Assembly (NCBI GenBank): GCA_964552015.1
Contig: CAZKFR010000011.1
Span: forward strand, 1-64,000
DNA: 64,000 nt
Direction: 5' to 3'
Source: Rhodocaloribacter sp964552015
GTDB taxonomy: Bacteria > Bacteroidota > Rhodothermia > Rhodothermales > ISCAR-4553
In this document: positions 53,482-62,651 of the stretch, piece after piece
How positions within the stretch are numbered: position 1 is the stretch's first letter
Layout: each line of letters starts with the position of its first letter
The notes under the pieces: generated by a model
What the model was told of the DNA's origin: nothing
Database searches by the model: none
Seen by the model: only the letters and a program-made list of their open reading frames with translations
Made by a program: the position numbers and the translations under genes

Positions 53482-54702
53482 ATGCGACCGACCCTGTTTC
53501 CTCCCTGTCTCCGCAGGCCTCTTCGCCGGGCGCCCGGCCTGTTGCTGGTGCTGTTGCTCGCCGGTTGCGGCGGCGACGGGGGCCGGCAGACACCGCCCCC
53601 CGAGGTGGGCGTGCCGCCGTCGCTGCGCGAGGACGCCGGGCCGCCGGTGCAGGTGGTGCGCCTGGACGAGCGGCAGGCCGCCGAGCTGTCCGTGCGGACG
53701 GCCCGCGTCCGGGCGGCGCTGGCGCCCTACACGCTGAGCCTGCCGGGCGAGGTGCTGCCCGCGCCCGACCACTATGCCGTCGTGAGTGCGCCCATCAGCG
53801 GCCGGGTGGCCCGCATCTACGCGCACGAGGGCGAGGCCGTCCGGCCGGGGCAGGTGCTCCTCGAGCTCGAGAGCCTCGAATTCGCCAACCTGGCGGCGGA
53901 CTACCTGCAGGCACGGGCCGATGCGACCTACCTGGAGGAGCGGGTGGCCCGCCTGCGCACCCTCGTCGAGAAGCAGATCAGCCCGCGCAGCACGCTGGAT
54001 AAGGCCGAGGCGGACCTGGCCCGCGCCCGCGCCGGCGTCGGCGCCGCCTACGCCCGGCTGAAGGCCCTGGGCCTGAGCGATGCCACCATCGAGGGCTGGA
54101 GCAGCACCGACCGGGAGCGGCCCCTGCTGCCCGTCACCGCGCCCATCGGCGGCGTTATCGACCAGCACCGGGTGGACCTGGGGCGCTCCGTCACGGCCTA
54201 CGACGAGATGCTCACCCTCATCGACCCGGCCCGGGTGCTGGTGCGCGGGTTCGTCCCGCCCGAGGAGGCCGCCTTCGTGCAGGTGGGCGACACGGTCGAG
54301 GTCGGGCTGCGTTCGGCGTCGGCCCATCCGCTCACCGGCCGCATCGCCACGATCAACCCGGCCCTCGACGAGGCCAACCGCGCCGTCGTGGTCAACGCCC
54401 TGATGCCGACGCGGGAGGGCTGGCCCCGGCCGGGGCAGACCGTCAACCTCCGCATCCGCACCGGCACGCCGCGTCCGGTCATCGCCGTGCCGCTGGCCGC
54501 CGTGACGTACGACGGCGAGCAGCCCGTCGTCTTCGTCCGCACCGCGCCCGCCACGTTCGAGAAGCGGCCCATCACCCTCGAGCGCATCGGCCCCGAGGAG
54601 GCCGTCGTCACCGCCGGCCTGGCCGACGGCGAGGAGGTGGCCGTCTCCCAGGTCTTCAGCCTCAAGGCCCTCAGTCGCTTCGAACAGTACGCGGAAGAAT
54701 AA
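53482..54702 (+). CDS. RND efflux periplasmic adaptor, CusB/CzcB-like
   Basis: A 406-residue lipoprotein adaptor (lipobox LAGC after APGLLLVLL) linking an inner-membrane RND pump to an outer-membrane channel. The lipoyl-type half-motif VSAPISGRVARIYAHEGEAV and its partner LPVTAPIGGVIDQHRVDLG bracket a helical hairpin (TYLEERVARLRTLVEKQISP). The beta-barrel and membrane-proximal domains follow. It is the first gene of the operon, divergent from the two-component system and 17 bp upstream of the pump gene. Confidence 0.92.
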   Translation: MRPTLFPPCLRRPLRRAPGLLLVLLLAGCGGDGGRQTPPPEVGVPPSLREDAGPPVQVVRLDERQAAELSVRTARVRAALAPYTLSLPGEVLPAPDHYAVVSAPISGRVARIYAHEGEAVRPGQVLLELESLEFANLAADYLQARADATYLEERVARLRTLVEKQISPRSTLDKAEADLARARAGVGAAYARLKALGLSDATIEGWSSTDRERPLLPVTAPIGGVIDQHRVDLGRSVTAYDEMLTLIDPARVLVRGFVPPEEAAFVQVGDTVEVGLRSASAHPLTGRIATINPALDEANRAVVVNALMPTREGWPRPGQTVNLRIRTGTPRPVIAVPLAAVTYDGEQPVVFVRTAPATFEKRPITLERIGPEEAVVTAGLADGEEVAVSQVFSLKALSRFEQYAEE

Positions 54703-54719
54703 CCCCGGCCCCGACCGCC

Positions 54720-57700
54720 ATGCTCAACCGCCTCATCGACTTCAGCCTGCGACAGAAGTTCGTCGCCCTCTCGCTGGTGCTGCTCATGGCCGTCGGCGGC
54801 GTGTTCGCCCTGCTGCGCCTGCCCATCAACTCGCTGCCGGACGTGACGCCGGTGCAGGTGCTCGTCATCACGAAGGCCGGGCGCTACTCGCCCTACGACG
54901 TCGAGCGCCTCGTCAGCTTCCCCATCGAGACGGCCATGAACGGCCTGCCCGACGTGAAGGAGGTGCGTTCCATCTCGCAGTTCGGCCTCTCGGCCGTGAC
55001 GGTCGAGTTCGAGGAGGGGACGGACATCTACTTCGCCCGGCAGATGGTCAGCCAGCGCCTGCAGAGCGTGACGGGCGACCTGCCCGAGGGCGTCGACCCG
55101 CCGCAGCTCGGGCCCATCTCCACCGCCCTCGGCGAGATCTACCAGTACGTGGTGCGCGGCGAGGGCTACTCGCTGACGCAGCTGCGCGAGATCCAGGACT
55201 GGCTCATCGCCCCGCAGCTCAAGACCGTCCCGGGCGTGACGGAGATCAACTCGTTCGGCGGCTTCGTCAAGCAGTACGACGTGGTGGTGGCGCCGGGGCG
55301 GCTGCGGGCCTACGGGCTGAGCCTAGGCCAGGTGATGGACGCCATCGCGCAGAACAACAGCGTCTCGGGCGGCAACTACCTGGAGCACAACCGCGAGCAG
55401 TACATCATCCGCGGCTTCGGGCTGATCCGCAACCTGTCCGACATCGAGAACGTGGTGGTGACGAAGCTCGGCAACCGCCCCATCTACGTGCGTGACGTGG
55501 CCGAGGTGCGGCCCGGGCGGCAGCTCCGCCAGGGCGCCGTCACGCAGGACGGGCAGGGCGAGGTCGTCACCGGCATCGTGATGATGCTTCGCGGCGGCAA
55601 CGGGCGCGAGGTCATCGCCGCCATCGAGGACAAGATCGCCGAGGTCGAGCGTGGCCTGCCCGAGGGCGTGCGCATCGAGAAGTTCTACGACCAGAGCGAC
55701 CTGATCGAGCGGACGACGCACACGCTGCGGACGAACCTGATCGAGGGCGGCTTCCTGGTCATCGCCGTGCTGCTGCTGATGCTGGGCGAGATCACCGGGG
55801 CGCTCATCGTGGCCTCGGTCATCCCGCTTTCGATGCTCTTCGCCTTCATCGGCATGCGCGAGTTTGGGCTGGCGGCCAACCTGATGAGTCTGGGCGCCAT
55901 CGACTTCGGGATGGTGGTGGACGGCTCGGTGGTGATGATCGAGAACATGGTGCACCGGCTGCAGGAGGACCGCGGGCGGCGGCCGGTGGTGCAGGTGCTC
56001 CGGCAGGCCGGGCACGAGGTGGCCCGCCCCATCTTCTTCGGCGTGCTCATCATCCTGATGGTCTACGTCCCGATTGCCACATTCCGGGGGATGGAAGGCA
56101 TCCTGTTCCGCCCGATGGCGATCACCGTCGCCACGGCCGTGCTGGGGTCGCTGATCCTGGCGCTCGTCTACGTGCCCGCCGTGGCGGCGCTGGCGTTCCG
56201 GCGGGGCGTGAAGGTGCGCCGCAACGTCGTCATGGAATGGATGCAGCCGCGTTACCGCCGCTTCCTGGAGAAGAACCTGGAGCGGAAGGGCCGCACGTTC
56301 CTGATCGCCGGGGCGTTCCTGGCCGGGGCGCTGGCGCTGCTGCCCTTCCTCGGCACCGAGTTCCTGCCGGAGCTGGACGAGGGTTCCATCCTGATCGAAC
56401 AGGTGCGCATGCCGAGCGTGACGCTGGAGGAGTCCGTCGAGAACGCCAACTGGCTGGCCGGGCAGCTCAAGGCGCACATCCCCGAGATCGAGACGGTCGT
56501 GCCCAAGACGGGCCGCTCGGACCTGGCCAACGACTGGATGGGGGTGCACCAGACGGACGTGTGGGTCGTCCTCAAGCCGCGCGACGCCTGGCGGCCGGGC
56601 ATGACGAAGGAGCGCATCATCGAGCAGATCCGGCCCTACCTGGAGACGGAGCCGGGGCTGGCCTACAACTTCACGCAGCCCATCGCCATGCGCGTGGACG
56701 AGCTGACGAGCGGCGTCAAGAGCGACGTGGCCGTCAAGCTCTTCGGCGAGGACCTGGCCGTGATGCAGCGCGTGGCCGAGGACATTGCCCGGCTGCTGCC
56801 GTCGCTGCCCGGCACGGACAACTTCTACGTGGAGCAGACCGCCGGCCAGCCCTATCTGAACATCGAGATCGACCGCGAGGCGGTGGCCGCCTTCGGGCTC
56901 AACGTGGCGGACGTGCAGCAGATCATCGAGGCCGGCATCGGCGGGGTGCCCGTCAGCCAGGTCTTCGAGGGGCAGCGCCGCTTCGACATCGTGGTGCGCT
57001 TCCCCGAGGAGCTCCGCGACACGTTCCGCGACCTGATGGACGTGCCGGTGCAGCTCCCCGACGGGGGCACGGTGCCGCTGGCCCGCCTGGCCCGCATCAC
57101 CGCCGAGGAAGGCCCGCGCGAGATCGCCCGTGAGAACGGCTGGCGCCGCACCGTGGTGGGTATCAACCTGGCCGGCATCGACATCGGCACGTACGTGGCC
57201 AACCTGCAGCGGGCCATCGAGGAACAGGTGACGATCCCGCCGGGCACGTTCATCACCTACGGCGGGTCGTTCGAGGACCAGCAGCGGGCCATGCGGCACC
57301 TGCTCGTGGTCGTCCCGCTGGCGCTGTTCATCATCCTGGGCCTGCTCTACCTGATGTTCGGGCAGATGCGCTACGCCTGGATGATCTTCCTCTCGCTGCC
57401 CTTCGCGCTCACCGGCGGCATCTTCCTGCTGTGGCTGCGCGGCCTCTACCTCTCCGTCTCGGCCAGCGTCGGGTTCGTGGCGCTCTTCGGCGTGGCGGTG
57501 CTCAACGGCGTGGTGATGGTGGCGCACCTGAACAACCTGCGCCGCCGCGGGCTCGGCGTGCGCGAGGCCACGATCCAGGGGGCCACGGACCGCCTGCGGC
57601 CGGTGCTGATGACGGCGCTCGTGGCCAGCCTGGGCTTCGTCCCGATGGCCTTCAACACGGGCCCCGGCTCGGAGGTGCAGCGGCCCCTGGCCACCGTCGT

Positions 57701-57872
57701 CATCGGCGGCCTCATCACGGCCACGCTGCTGACGCTGCGCGTGCTGCCGACCGTCTACAACTGGCTCGAACGCGACGACCGCATCCCCGGCGGCCCGGAC
57801 CCCTTCTCCGGCGACGGCGTCGCTCCCGAACCGGCCGACGCCGTGGCCGGAGCGGAGGTCCGATCTGCATAA
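54720..57872 (+). CDS. Heavy-metal RND efflux pump, CusA/CzcA family
   Basis: A 1050-residue inner-membrane transporter. The start FSLRQKFVALSLVLLMAVGG is the first helix; two large periplasmic loops and about 12 helices follow. The HME-RND signature DFGMVVDGSVVMIENMVHRL in TM4 supplies proton-relay Asp residues, and SIPLSMLFAF-like and GVAVLNGVVMVAHLNNLRRR segments are in place. The family exports Cu+/Ag+ or Zn2+/Co2+/Cd2+; I could not settle which from the sequence. Genes for redox proteins separate it from the outer-membrane partner gene. Confidence 0.93.
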   Translation: MLNRLIDFSLRQKFVALSLVLLMAVGGVFALLRLPINSLPDVTPVQVLVITKAGRYSPYDVERLVSFPIETAMNGLPDVKEVRSISQFGLSAVTVEFEEGTDIYFARQMVSQRLQSVTGDLPEGVDPPQLGPISTALGEIYQYVVRGEGYSLTQLREIQDWLIAPQLKTVPGVTEINSFGGFVKQYDVVVAPGRLRAYGLSLGQVMDAIAQNNSVSGGNYLEHNREQYIIRGFGLIRNLSDIENVVVTKLGNRPIYVRDVAEVRPGRQLRQGAVTQDGQGEVVTGIVMMLRGGNGREVIAAIEDKIAEVERGLPEGVRIEKFYDQSDLIERTTHTLRTNLIEGGFLVIAVLLLMLGEITGALIVASVIPLSMLFAFIGMREFGLAANLMSLGAIDFGMVVDGSVVMIENMVHRLQEDRGRRPVVQVLRQAGHEVARPIFFGVLIILMVYVPIATFRGMEGILFRPMAITVATAVLGSLILALVYVPAVAALAFRRGVKVRRNVVMEWMQPRYRRFLEKNLERKGRTFLIAGAFLAGALALLPFLGTEFLPELDEGSILIEQVRMPSVTLEESVENANWLAGQLKAHIPEIETVVPKTGRSDLANDWMGVHQTDVWVVLKPRDAWRPGMTKERIIEQIRPYLETEPGLAYNFTQPIAMRVDELTSGVKSDVAVKLFGEDLAVMQRVAEDIARLLPSLPGTDNFYVEQTAGQPYLNIEIDREAVAAFGLNVADVQQIIEAGIGGVPVSQVFEGQRRFDIVVRFPEELRDTFRDLMDVPVQLPDGGTVPLARLARITAEEGPREIARENGWRRTVVGINLAGIDIGTYVANLQRAIEEQVTIPPGTFITYGGSFEDQQRAMRHLLVVVPLALFIILGLLYLMFGQMRYAWMIFLSLPFALTGGIFLLWLRGLYLSVSASVGFVALFGVAVLNGVVMVAHLNNLRRRGLGVREATIQGATDRLRPVLMTALVASLGFVPMAFNTGPGSEVQRPLATVVIGGLITATLLTLRVLPTVYNWLERDDRIPGGPDPFSGDGVAPEPADAVAGAEVRSA

Positions 57873-57907
57873 ACCGTTCGTTCACAAACCAATCCTGGAG
57901 GTGTGTT

Positions 57908-58414
57908 ATGAAACGCGATGCCATGTCCTCGACGACAGGGACCGGCGGGCCGGTGCCGCGCCGGGTGTTTCTGAAGCAGAGCTGCGCGCTGGCAGCCATC
58001 ATGGGCCTGACCGGCGGCGGCCTCGTCACGACGCTGGCCGGGTGCGACACCGCCGGCCCCGACGGGCTCACGACGAACCAGCAGGGCCTTTCCTTCGATG
58101 GCACCGTCCTCACCGTCGATACCACGGCGTTCCCGGATCTGACGAAGACCGGCGGGTTCCTCTGGATCTCCGACGTGGACGTGATCGTCGTGCACACGCC
58201 CTCGGGCGAGTACCGGGCCTTCGACTCGGTCTGCCCGCACGAGCAAAACAACATCCGCATCTACGAGCAGGCCAACGGCACGTACCGGCTGCGCTGTCCC
58301 TCGCACGACTGGACGTTCGACCTGGACGGGCAGCCGACCGGCAAGGCCAAACGCGGCACGACCCGCTACCCGCTCACGCAGGAGGGAAACCTGCTCAAAA
58401 TCACGATACGCTAA
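57908..58414 (+). CDS. Rieske [2Fe-2S] lipoprotein, exported
   Basis: A 168-residue periplasmic redox protein. The N-terminus has RRVFLKQSCALAA, a Tat-like twin-Arg signal, and a lipobox LAGC with Cys46. The cluster ligands are Cys109-x-His111 in CPHEQNN and Cys130-xx-His133 in CPSHDWTFD. The disulfide Cys residues of bc1-type Rieske proteins are absent, so the potential may be lower, closer to that of Rieske ferredoxins. Preceded by GGAGG (6-bp spacing), 35 bp after the pump gene and 15 bp before a His-rich membrane protein, its probable electron partner. Confidence 0.9.
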   Translation: MKRDAMSSTTGTGGPVPRRVFLKQSCALAAIMGLTGGGLVTTLAGCDTAGPDGLTTNQQGLSFDGTVLTVDTTAFPDLTKTGGFLWISDVDVIVVHTPSGEYRAFDSVCPHEQNNIRIYEQANGTYRLRCPSHDWTFDLDGQPTGKAKRGTTRYPLTQEGNLLKITIR

Positions 58415-58429
58415 ACGGGGTGCTGTGTC

Positions 58430-59134
58430 ATGACACGATCCATGCTGTTGATGATGCTCCTGATCGGGCTCGGTGCGCACGGAGTCGCCCGGGCGCAGGC
58501 AACCGCGTGGCCGGCGGAGGCGCGGGTGGGCCTGGTCACCGGGCCGCACGCCGGTACGCCCGGGATGGCGTTGCGGCCGATGGCGGGGGCCGGTCTGGTG
58601 CGGGACACGACCTGGTCGCCGATCGATACGCTCCGCATGTCGCCCTGGGAACGGATCTTCTGGAGCCGGGGCGGGCTGATGCGCCGCACGGGGCTGTTTC
58701 CGCTCGATGCCGACCGGCCGGTCAACGATCTGCGGCAGGTGGTGCAGGTGCGCCGCCGGATGCTCTCGCTGCACCAGGTGCTGGGGCTGGCGACGGTCGG
58801 CGTGATGGGGGCCACCGTGGTAGCCGGGCAGATCGCCTACAACGGCAACGGCAGCGGGTTGCACAAAGCGCTCATCCCCATCACGACAGGCATGTACGGC
58901 GCGACGGCCGCCCTCGCCCTGCTTTCCCCGCCGAAGTTGCTCTCGCGCGGCGGCGGGTGGGACACGGTCAAGGTGCACCGCTGGCTGGCGGTCCTGCATG
59001 TGGCCGGCATGATCCTCACCCCCATGCTCGCGCCCGATGACGGCGAGGGCAACCGATCCCTGCACCGCACGCTGGGGTATGCCACCTTCGCCACGTTTTC
59101 GACCGCGATGCTGGTGGTGACGCTGTTCCGTTGA
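58430..59134 (+). CDS. His-rich four-helix membrane protein, possible b-type cytochrome
   Basis: A 234-residue protein with a signal peptide (ending VARAQ) and four C-terminal hydrophobic helices. Each begins with a His: LSLHQVLGLATVGVMGA, GLHKALIPITTGMYGA, KVHRWLAVLHVAGMILT, SLHRTLGYATFATFSTA. This spacing suits bis-His heme b as in cytochrome b561 and ferric-reductase-like proteins, but I cannot match a named family. It lies between the Rieske and YceI genes (15- and 12-bp gaps), which supports a role in electron transfer at the membrane. Confidence 0.65.
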   Translation: MTRSMLLMMLLIGLGAHGVARAQATAWPAEARVGLVTGPHAGTPGMALRPMAGAGLVRDTTWSPIDTLRMSPWERIFWSRGGLMRRTGLFPLDADRPVNDLRQVVQVRRRMLSLHQVLGLATVGVMGATVVAGQIAYNGNGSGLHKALIPITTGMYGATAALALLSPPKLLSRGGGWDTVKVHRWLAVLHVAGMILTPMLAPDDGEGNRSLHRTLGYATFATFSTAMLVVTLFR

Positions 59135-59146
59135 AGATAAAGAACG

Positions 59147-59728
59147 ATGATCATGAGACAGACGATGAAAGGGGGGCTGGTGGTGCTGCTGCTGGTTCTT
59201 GTGGGGACCGGCACGGCGCGGGCCCAGGACGGCGGCACGCGTACCCTGAAGATCGACCCGGCCGCGAGCGAGATCACCTATGCCATGTCCCACCCGATGC
59301 ACGACTGGACCGGCACGAGCCGCAAGGTTTCGGGAACGATCCTCGTCGATGACGCCGGGCGGGTCGTTGGCGGGACGGTGCAGGCGCCGGTGCTGTCCTT
59401 CGACAGCGGCAACGAGAACCGGGACTCGCACATGGCCGAGGTGGTCGAGTTTTACCTGTATCCCGACGTCCGCTTCGAGGCGGACAGCGTCCGCTACGAG
59501 GCGGCGCCGGACTCGGCGGTCGTCTACGGGCGGCTGTCGCTGCACGGGGTCACCCGGCCCGTAGCGGTTCCCGTGCGGATCGAGGCGGCCTCCGGGGGGC
59601 TCCTGCTCGAAGGGGCCTTCGATGTGACGGTCACCGAGTTCGACATGAAGTTGCCTTCGCTGCTCGGGATCAAAACGAAGGACTGGATCGGCGTTCGCTT
59701 CACGTTGAAAACCGTTCCGGCGGGGTGA
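59147..59728 (+). CDS. YceI-family periplasmic lipocalin-like protein
   Basis: A 193-residue exported protein. The signal peptide ends TARAQ. The mature part has the YceI pattern: LKIDPAASEITYAMSHPMHD, GTVQAPVLSFDSGNENRDSH, VYGRLSLHGVTRPVAVPV and a closing DWIGVRFTLKTV. YceI proteins bind long isoprenoids such as polyprenyl-pyridoxal or quinone-like lipids. Between a His-rich membrane protein and TolC, a quinone-carrier or lipid-binding role is possible but inferred. The gene is 3 bp from the next start. Confidence 0.9.
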   Translation: MIMRQTMKGGLVVLLLVLVGTGTARAQDGGTRTLKIDPAASEITYAMSHPMHDWTGTSRKVSGTILVDDAGRVVGGTVQAPVLSFDSGNENRDSHMAEVVEFYLYPDVRFEADSVRYEAAPDSAVVYGRLSLHGVTRPVAVPVRIEAASGGLLLEGAFDVTVTEFDMKLPSLLGIKTKDWIGVRFTLKTVPAG

Positions 59729-59731
59729 GTC

Positions 59732-61015
59732 ATGCGCGATGGGTGGAGACGTACGAACGGGAGGCGTCTGTTCGGGGCGCTGATGCTGCTGCTGACGATG
59801 CTGGGAGCGGGGAGGCCGCTGCGGGCGCAGCCGGCGCCGGAGCGGCTGGGTGTGGCCGAGGCCGTCCGCCTGGCCGAGGCGAACAGCCCCGAGTTGAACC
59901 GGCTGCGGGCCGCCGTCGAGGCCGCCCGCGCCGCCCGGCTGACGACGCTCGGCCTCGACGCGCCCACGGTGGCCTACGCCCGAGAAGGCATCGGGGCCGG
60001 TGGGTTCAACGAACAGCGGGTGGTCGTCTCGCAGGCGTTCGACTTTCCGACGACGGGGATCTACCGCTTTCGCCAGGCCGGCCGTGAGGCGGACGCCCTC
60101 GAACGCCGGCTCGACGTGCTGCGCCGCCAGACGAAAGCCCGCGTCAAGCAGGCCTACACCCGGGTGCTCTACGCCCGCGAGATCGAGCACCTGCGGCAGG
60201 AGGAGCTGGCGCTGGCCCATGCCCTCATCGACGCCGTCACGGCGCGCCTCGAAGTGGGCGAGGCCAGCCCCATCGACCGCATGAAGGCCGACCTGCAACG
60301 GGCGCAGGCCCAGGACAACCTCGACGCGGCCCACCGCGACTTCCTCAACGCCCGCTACGACCTCTTCCGCGCCATCGGCCTCGACCCGGACGCCCAGCGC
60401 TACGAGATCGTCTTCCCCGACACGCTGGCCTACGTGCCGGTCGTGATCGATCAGGAGGCGGCGCTGGCGCGGCTGGACGGGCAGCCCGAGGTGCGGGAGG
60501 CCCTGACCCGCGTCGAGGCGGCCGGCTATGGGGTGCGCGCCGCCCGAAGCAGCCTGCTGCCCCGCGTGCACCTCAGCTACTGGCCGCAGGACTTCGGCAC
60601 GGGATACGACTTCCACGCCTTCGAGGTGGGGCTCTCCGTGCCGCTCTGGGGCTGGCTCGACGGCCGCGGGCGCATCCAGCAGGCCCGCGCCGAGCACCGC
60701 CAGCGCCAGTGGGAGGCCGAAGCCGTCCGCCTCGACCTCAAGCGGGCCATCGAGCAGGCCTGGCACCGCTACGACGCCAGCCGGCAGGTCATCGAACGCT
60801 TCAACCAGACCGTGCAGGAACGCGCCGCCACGCTGCTGGCCCTCACCCGCGAAGGCTACCGCCTCGGCGAGATCGACCTGCTTACCCTGCTCGACACGCA
60901 GCGCACCTACCTCGACAGCCAGCTCCGCTTCTACCAGGCGCTGCGCGACTACTACCTGGACGTGATCGAACTGGAACGATATCTTGAGCGCGACCTGATC
61001 TTTCCGGTAGAATAA
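59732..61015 (+). CDS. TolC-family outer-membrane efflux channel, CusC/CzcC-like
   Basis: A 427-residue outer-membrane factor. The signal peptide ends RAQPAP. Two internal repeats each give a helix pair, including LGVAEAVRLAEANSPELNRL at the N-terminus and GLDPDAQRYEI in the middle, ending in LLTLLDTQRTYLDSQLRFYQ, which is typical of the family. It completes the tripartite export complex with the adaptor and pump, but its gene comes after the three redox/envelope genes. A 109-bp gap separates it from the last gene of the cluster. Confidence 0.92.
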   Translation: MRDGWRRTNGRRLFGALMLLLTMLGAGRPLRAQPAPERLGVAEAVRLAEANSPELNRLRAAVEAARAARLTTLGLDAPTVAYAREGIGAGGFNEQRVVVSQAFDFPTTGIYRFRQAGREADALERRLDVLRRQTKARVKQAYTRVLYAREIEHLRQEELALAHALIDAVTARLEVGEASPIDRMKADLQRAQAQDNLDAAHRDFLNARYDLFRAIGLDPDAQRYEIVFPDTLAYVPVVIDQEAALARLDGQPEVREALTRVEAAGYGVRAARSSLLPRVHLSYWPQDFGTGYDFHAFEVGLSVPLWGWLDGRGRIQQARAEHRQRQWEAEAVRLDLKRAIEQAWHRYDASRQVIERFNQTVQERAATLLALTREGYRLGEIDLLTLLDTQRTYLDSQLRFYQALRDYYLDVIELERYLERDLIFPVE

Positions 61016-61124
61016 ACCGCACGAGGGACTCTGCGTTGCTCATCCGGATGGCCGGGGGATGCGGACTATGCGACCGGCCGTACCGTCGTGACGGCCGCAT
61101 AACGAACCAACGAGGAACATCGTC

Positions 61125-61616
61125 ATGAACGCTGCTCATCTCCACCTGCTCGTCAACCACCTGCCGCTCTTCGGTATTCTCTTCGGGCTGCCCTTGCTGG
61201 CCTTCGGCTGGTGGCGAGGCCGGGACGGTCTGGTGCGTCTGGCGCTGATCTTTCTTGTGGTGGCCGGGCTCGGGGCCACGGCTGCCTACTTTTCGGGGGA
61301 GGAGGCCGAGGAGATCGTCGAGCACCTGGCCGGTGTCTCGCACGATGCCATCGAGGCCCACGAGGATGCCGCCTACTATGCGTTTCTGAGCGCCATCGTG
61401 CTGGGTGTGCTGTCGCTGGGGGGGCTGCTGGCCTTCCGGCAGGACTTCCCGCGCTGGGCGGCCGGGGTGCTCACCGTGCTCGCGCTCGGTGTCTTCGTCC
61501 TCATGGCCCGGGCCAACAACCTCGGCGGTCAGATCCGGCACCCCGAGATCCGGGACGAGCCGACCGCCGCGTCCCCACCACCGGCCTCCGACGACGAGCA
61601 CGGCGAGGAACACTGA
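61125..61616 (+). CDS. DUF2231-like membrane protein
   Basis: A 163-residue protein with four hydrophobic helices and a polar C-terminal tail. The first helix starts HLHLLVNHLPLFGILFG; a later loop reads SHDAIEAHEDAAYYAFLSAI. His residues at the helix ends resemble DUF2231 proteins, which are suspected heme or redox proteins. It closes the efflux/redox cluster after 109 bp and may have its own promoter there. Confidence 0.7.
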   Translation: MNAAHLHLLVNHLPLFGILFGLPLLAFGWWRGRDGLVRLALIFLVVAGLGATAAYFSGEEAEEIVEHLAGVSHDAIEAHEDAAYYAFLSAIVLGVLSLGGLLAFRQDFPRWAAGVLTVLALGVFVLMARANNLGGQIRHPEIRDEPTAASPPPASDDEHGEEH

Positions 61617-61637
61617 CATGAGGCGGCGGGCAACACA

Positions 61638-61689
61638 CCGACGGCACCCTGCCGCCACCGGTCAAAGCAGGAGGGCAGGATGCCGTCGG
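61638..61689. terminator. 16-bp inverted repeat between convergent genes
   Basis: CCGACGGCACCCTGCC and GGCAGGATGCCGTCGG pair with one mismatch across a 20-base loop, between the end of the efflux cluster and a convergent lipoprotein gene. There is no T tract. Confidence 0.5.
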
Positions 61690-61707
61690 GTAAGCCTATG
61701 ATCCAGG

Positions 61708-62217
61708 TTACTTGGTCGCCAGGGTGCCGCTCAGGATGAGCACGCCGTCGGCGTTGTACACCTCGACGAGATCGCCGGAGAGCATCTCGGGGATGTCGTC
61801 GCGCCGCGAACTCATGTTCAGGTCGCCGAAGCCGTTCACGATCGAGATCGTGGCACGCATCAGTTCGGTGCCATCGCGGGAGACGACGACCTCGCCCTCC
61901 CCATCGACGGAGACGTCCTCGACTTCGGTGCTGAAGCGAGAGCGGTTGCGATCGGTGCGGGCTTCGTACTTGGCTTTACCCGAGGCTAGCGGGTCGGTGC
62001 TGGTGGCGGAGAGTTCGCCTTCCAGGCGTACCCGGTCCAGGGCAGCCGGAACCGGTGTCAGCGCGGCATTCCCCGCCGCCTCGGTGACGACGAACGCGTC
62101 GAGATGATCGGTTGCGGCAGGCTGGTCGGGACCGGTCAGACGTTCGGTGCAGCCGGAGCCGGCGAACAGCACGAGCACGACGAGCAGGGAGGTGGTTCGA
62201 TGGATGGGGCGTTTCAT
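61708..62217 (-). CDS. Lipoprotein, unknown function
   Basis: A 169-residue lipoprotein (lipobox FAGSGC after TTSLLVVLVL). The mature region is Thr/Ala-rich, then a beta domain (RVRLEGELSATSTDPLASGK, RFSTEVEDVSVDGEGEVVV, DLVEVYNADGVLILSGTL). I do not recognise the family. The start at 62217 was chosen because the codons before it do not extend the signal peptide. A TATAAT-like box lies about 110 bp upstream. Confidence 0.65.
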   Translation of the reverse strand: MKRPIHRTTSLLVVLVLFAGSGCTERLTGPDQPAATDHLDAFVVTEAAGNAALTPVPAALDRVRLEGELSATSTDPLASGKAKYEARTDRNRSRFSTEVEDVSVDGEGEVVVSRDGTELMRATISIVNGFGDLNMSSRRDDIPEMLSGDLVEVYNADGVLILSGTLATK

Positions 62218-62651
62218 GGCAGACCTCGTTGGGTAGGTGAGAGGGGTTGGAAGGGGTTCAGCGTCCTGCATGTCAAGACCCGTGCCCGAAGGATCTGGGA
62301 GGGTGAATAAATGCCATTATAGGCGAAACACCTTCATTTCGAGTCGCGTGGGCAGCCGACAGGCCGCGCGGGCTGTGCAACGAGAGGTCATCGCCGCGCA
62401 CGGGATGCGCACCCCGTGTGATGTCGTGCTCGCGGATGAAACGCAGGCGCAACGGCGGCATACACAGTCTCAGGTGCCACCATCCCGGAGNNNNNNNNNN
62501 NNNNNNNNNNNNNNNNNNNNNNNNNNNNNNNNNNNNNNNNNNNNNNNNNNNNNNNNNNNNNNNNNNNNNNNNNNNNNNNNNNNNNNNNNNATGAAACGCA
62601 GGCGCAACGGCGGCATACACAGTCTCAGGTGCCACCATCCCGGAGACTCCC
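62218..62651. other. Gene-free stretch containing the second assembly gap
   Basis: Bases 62436-62490 equal 62591-62645 with 100 Ns between, as at 9168-9377, so the real spacer is probably about 155 bp shorter. It must hold the divergent promoters of two lipoprotein genes. No other feature is seen. Confidence 0.85.
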
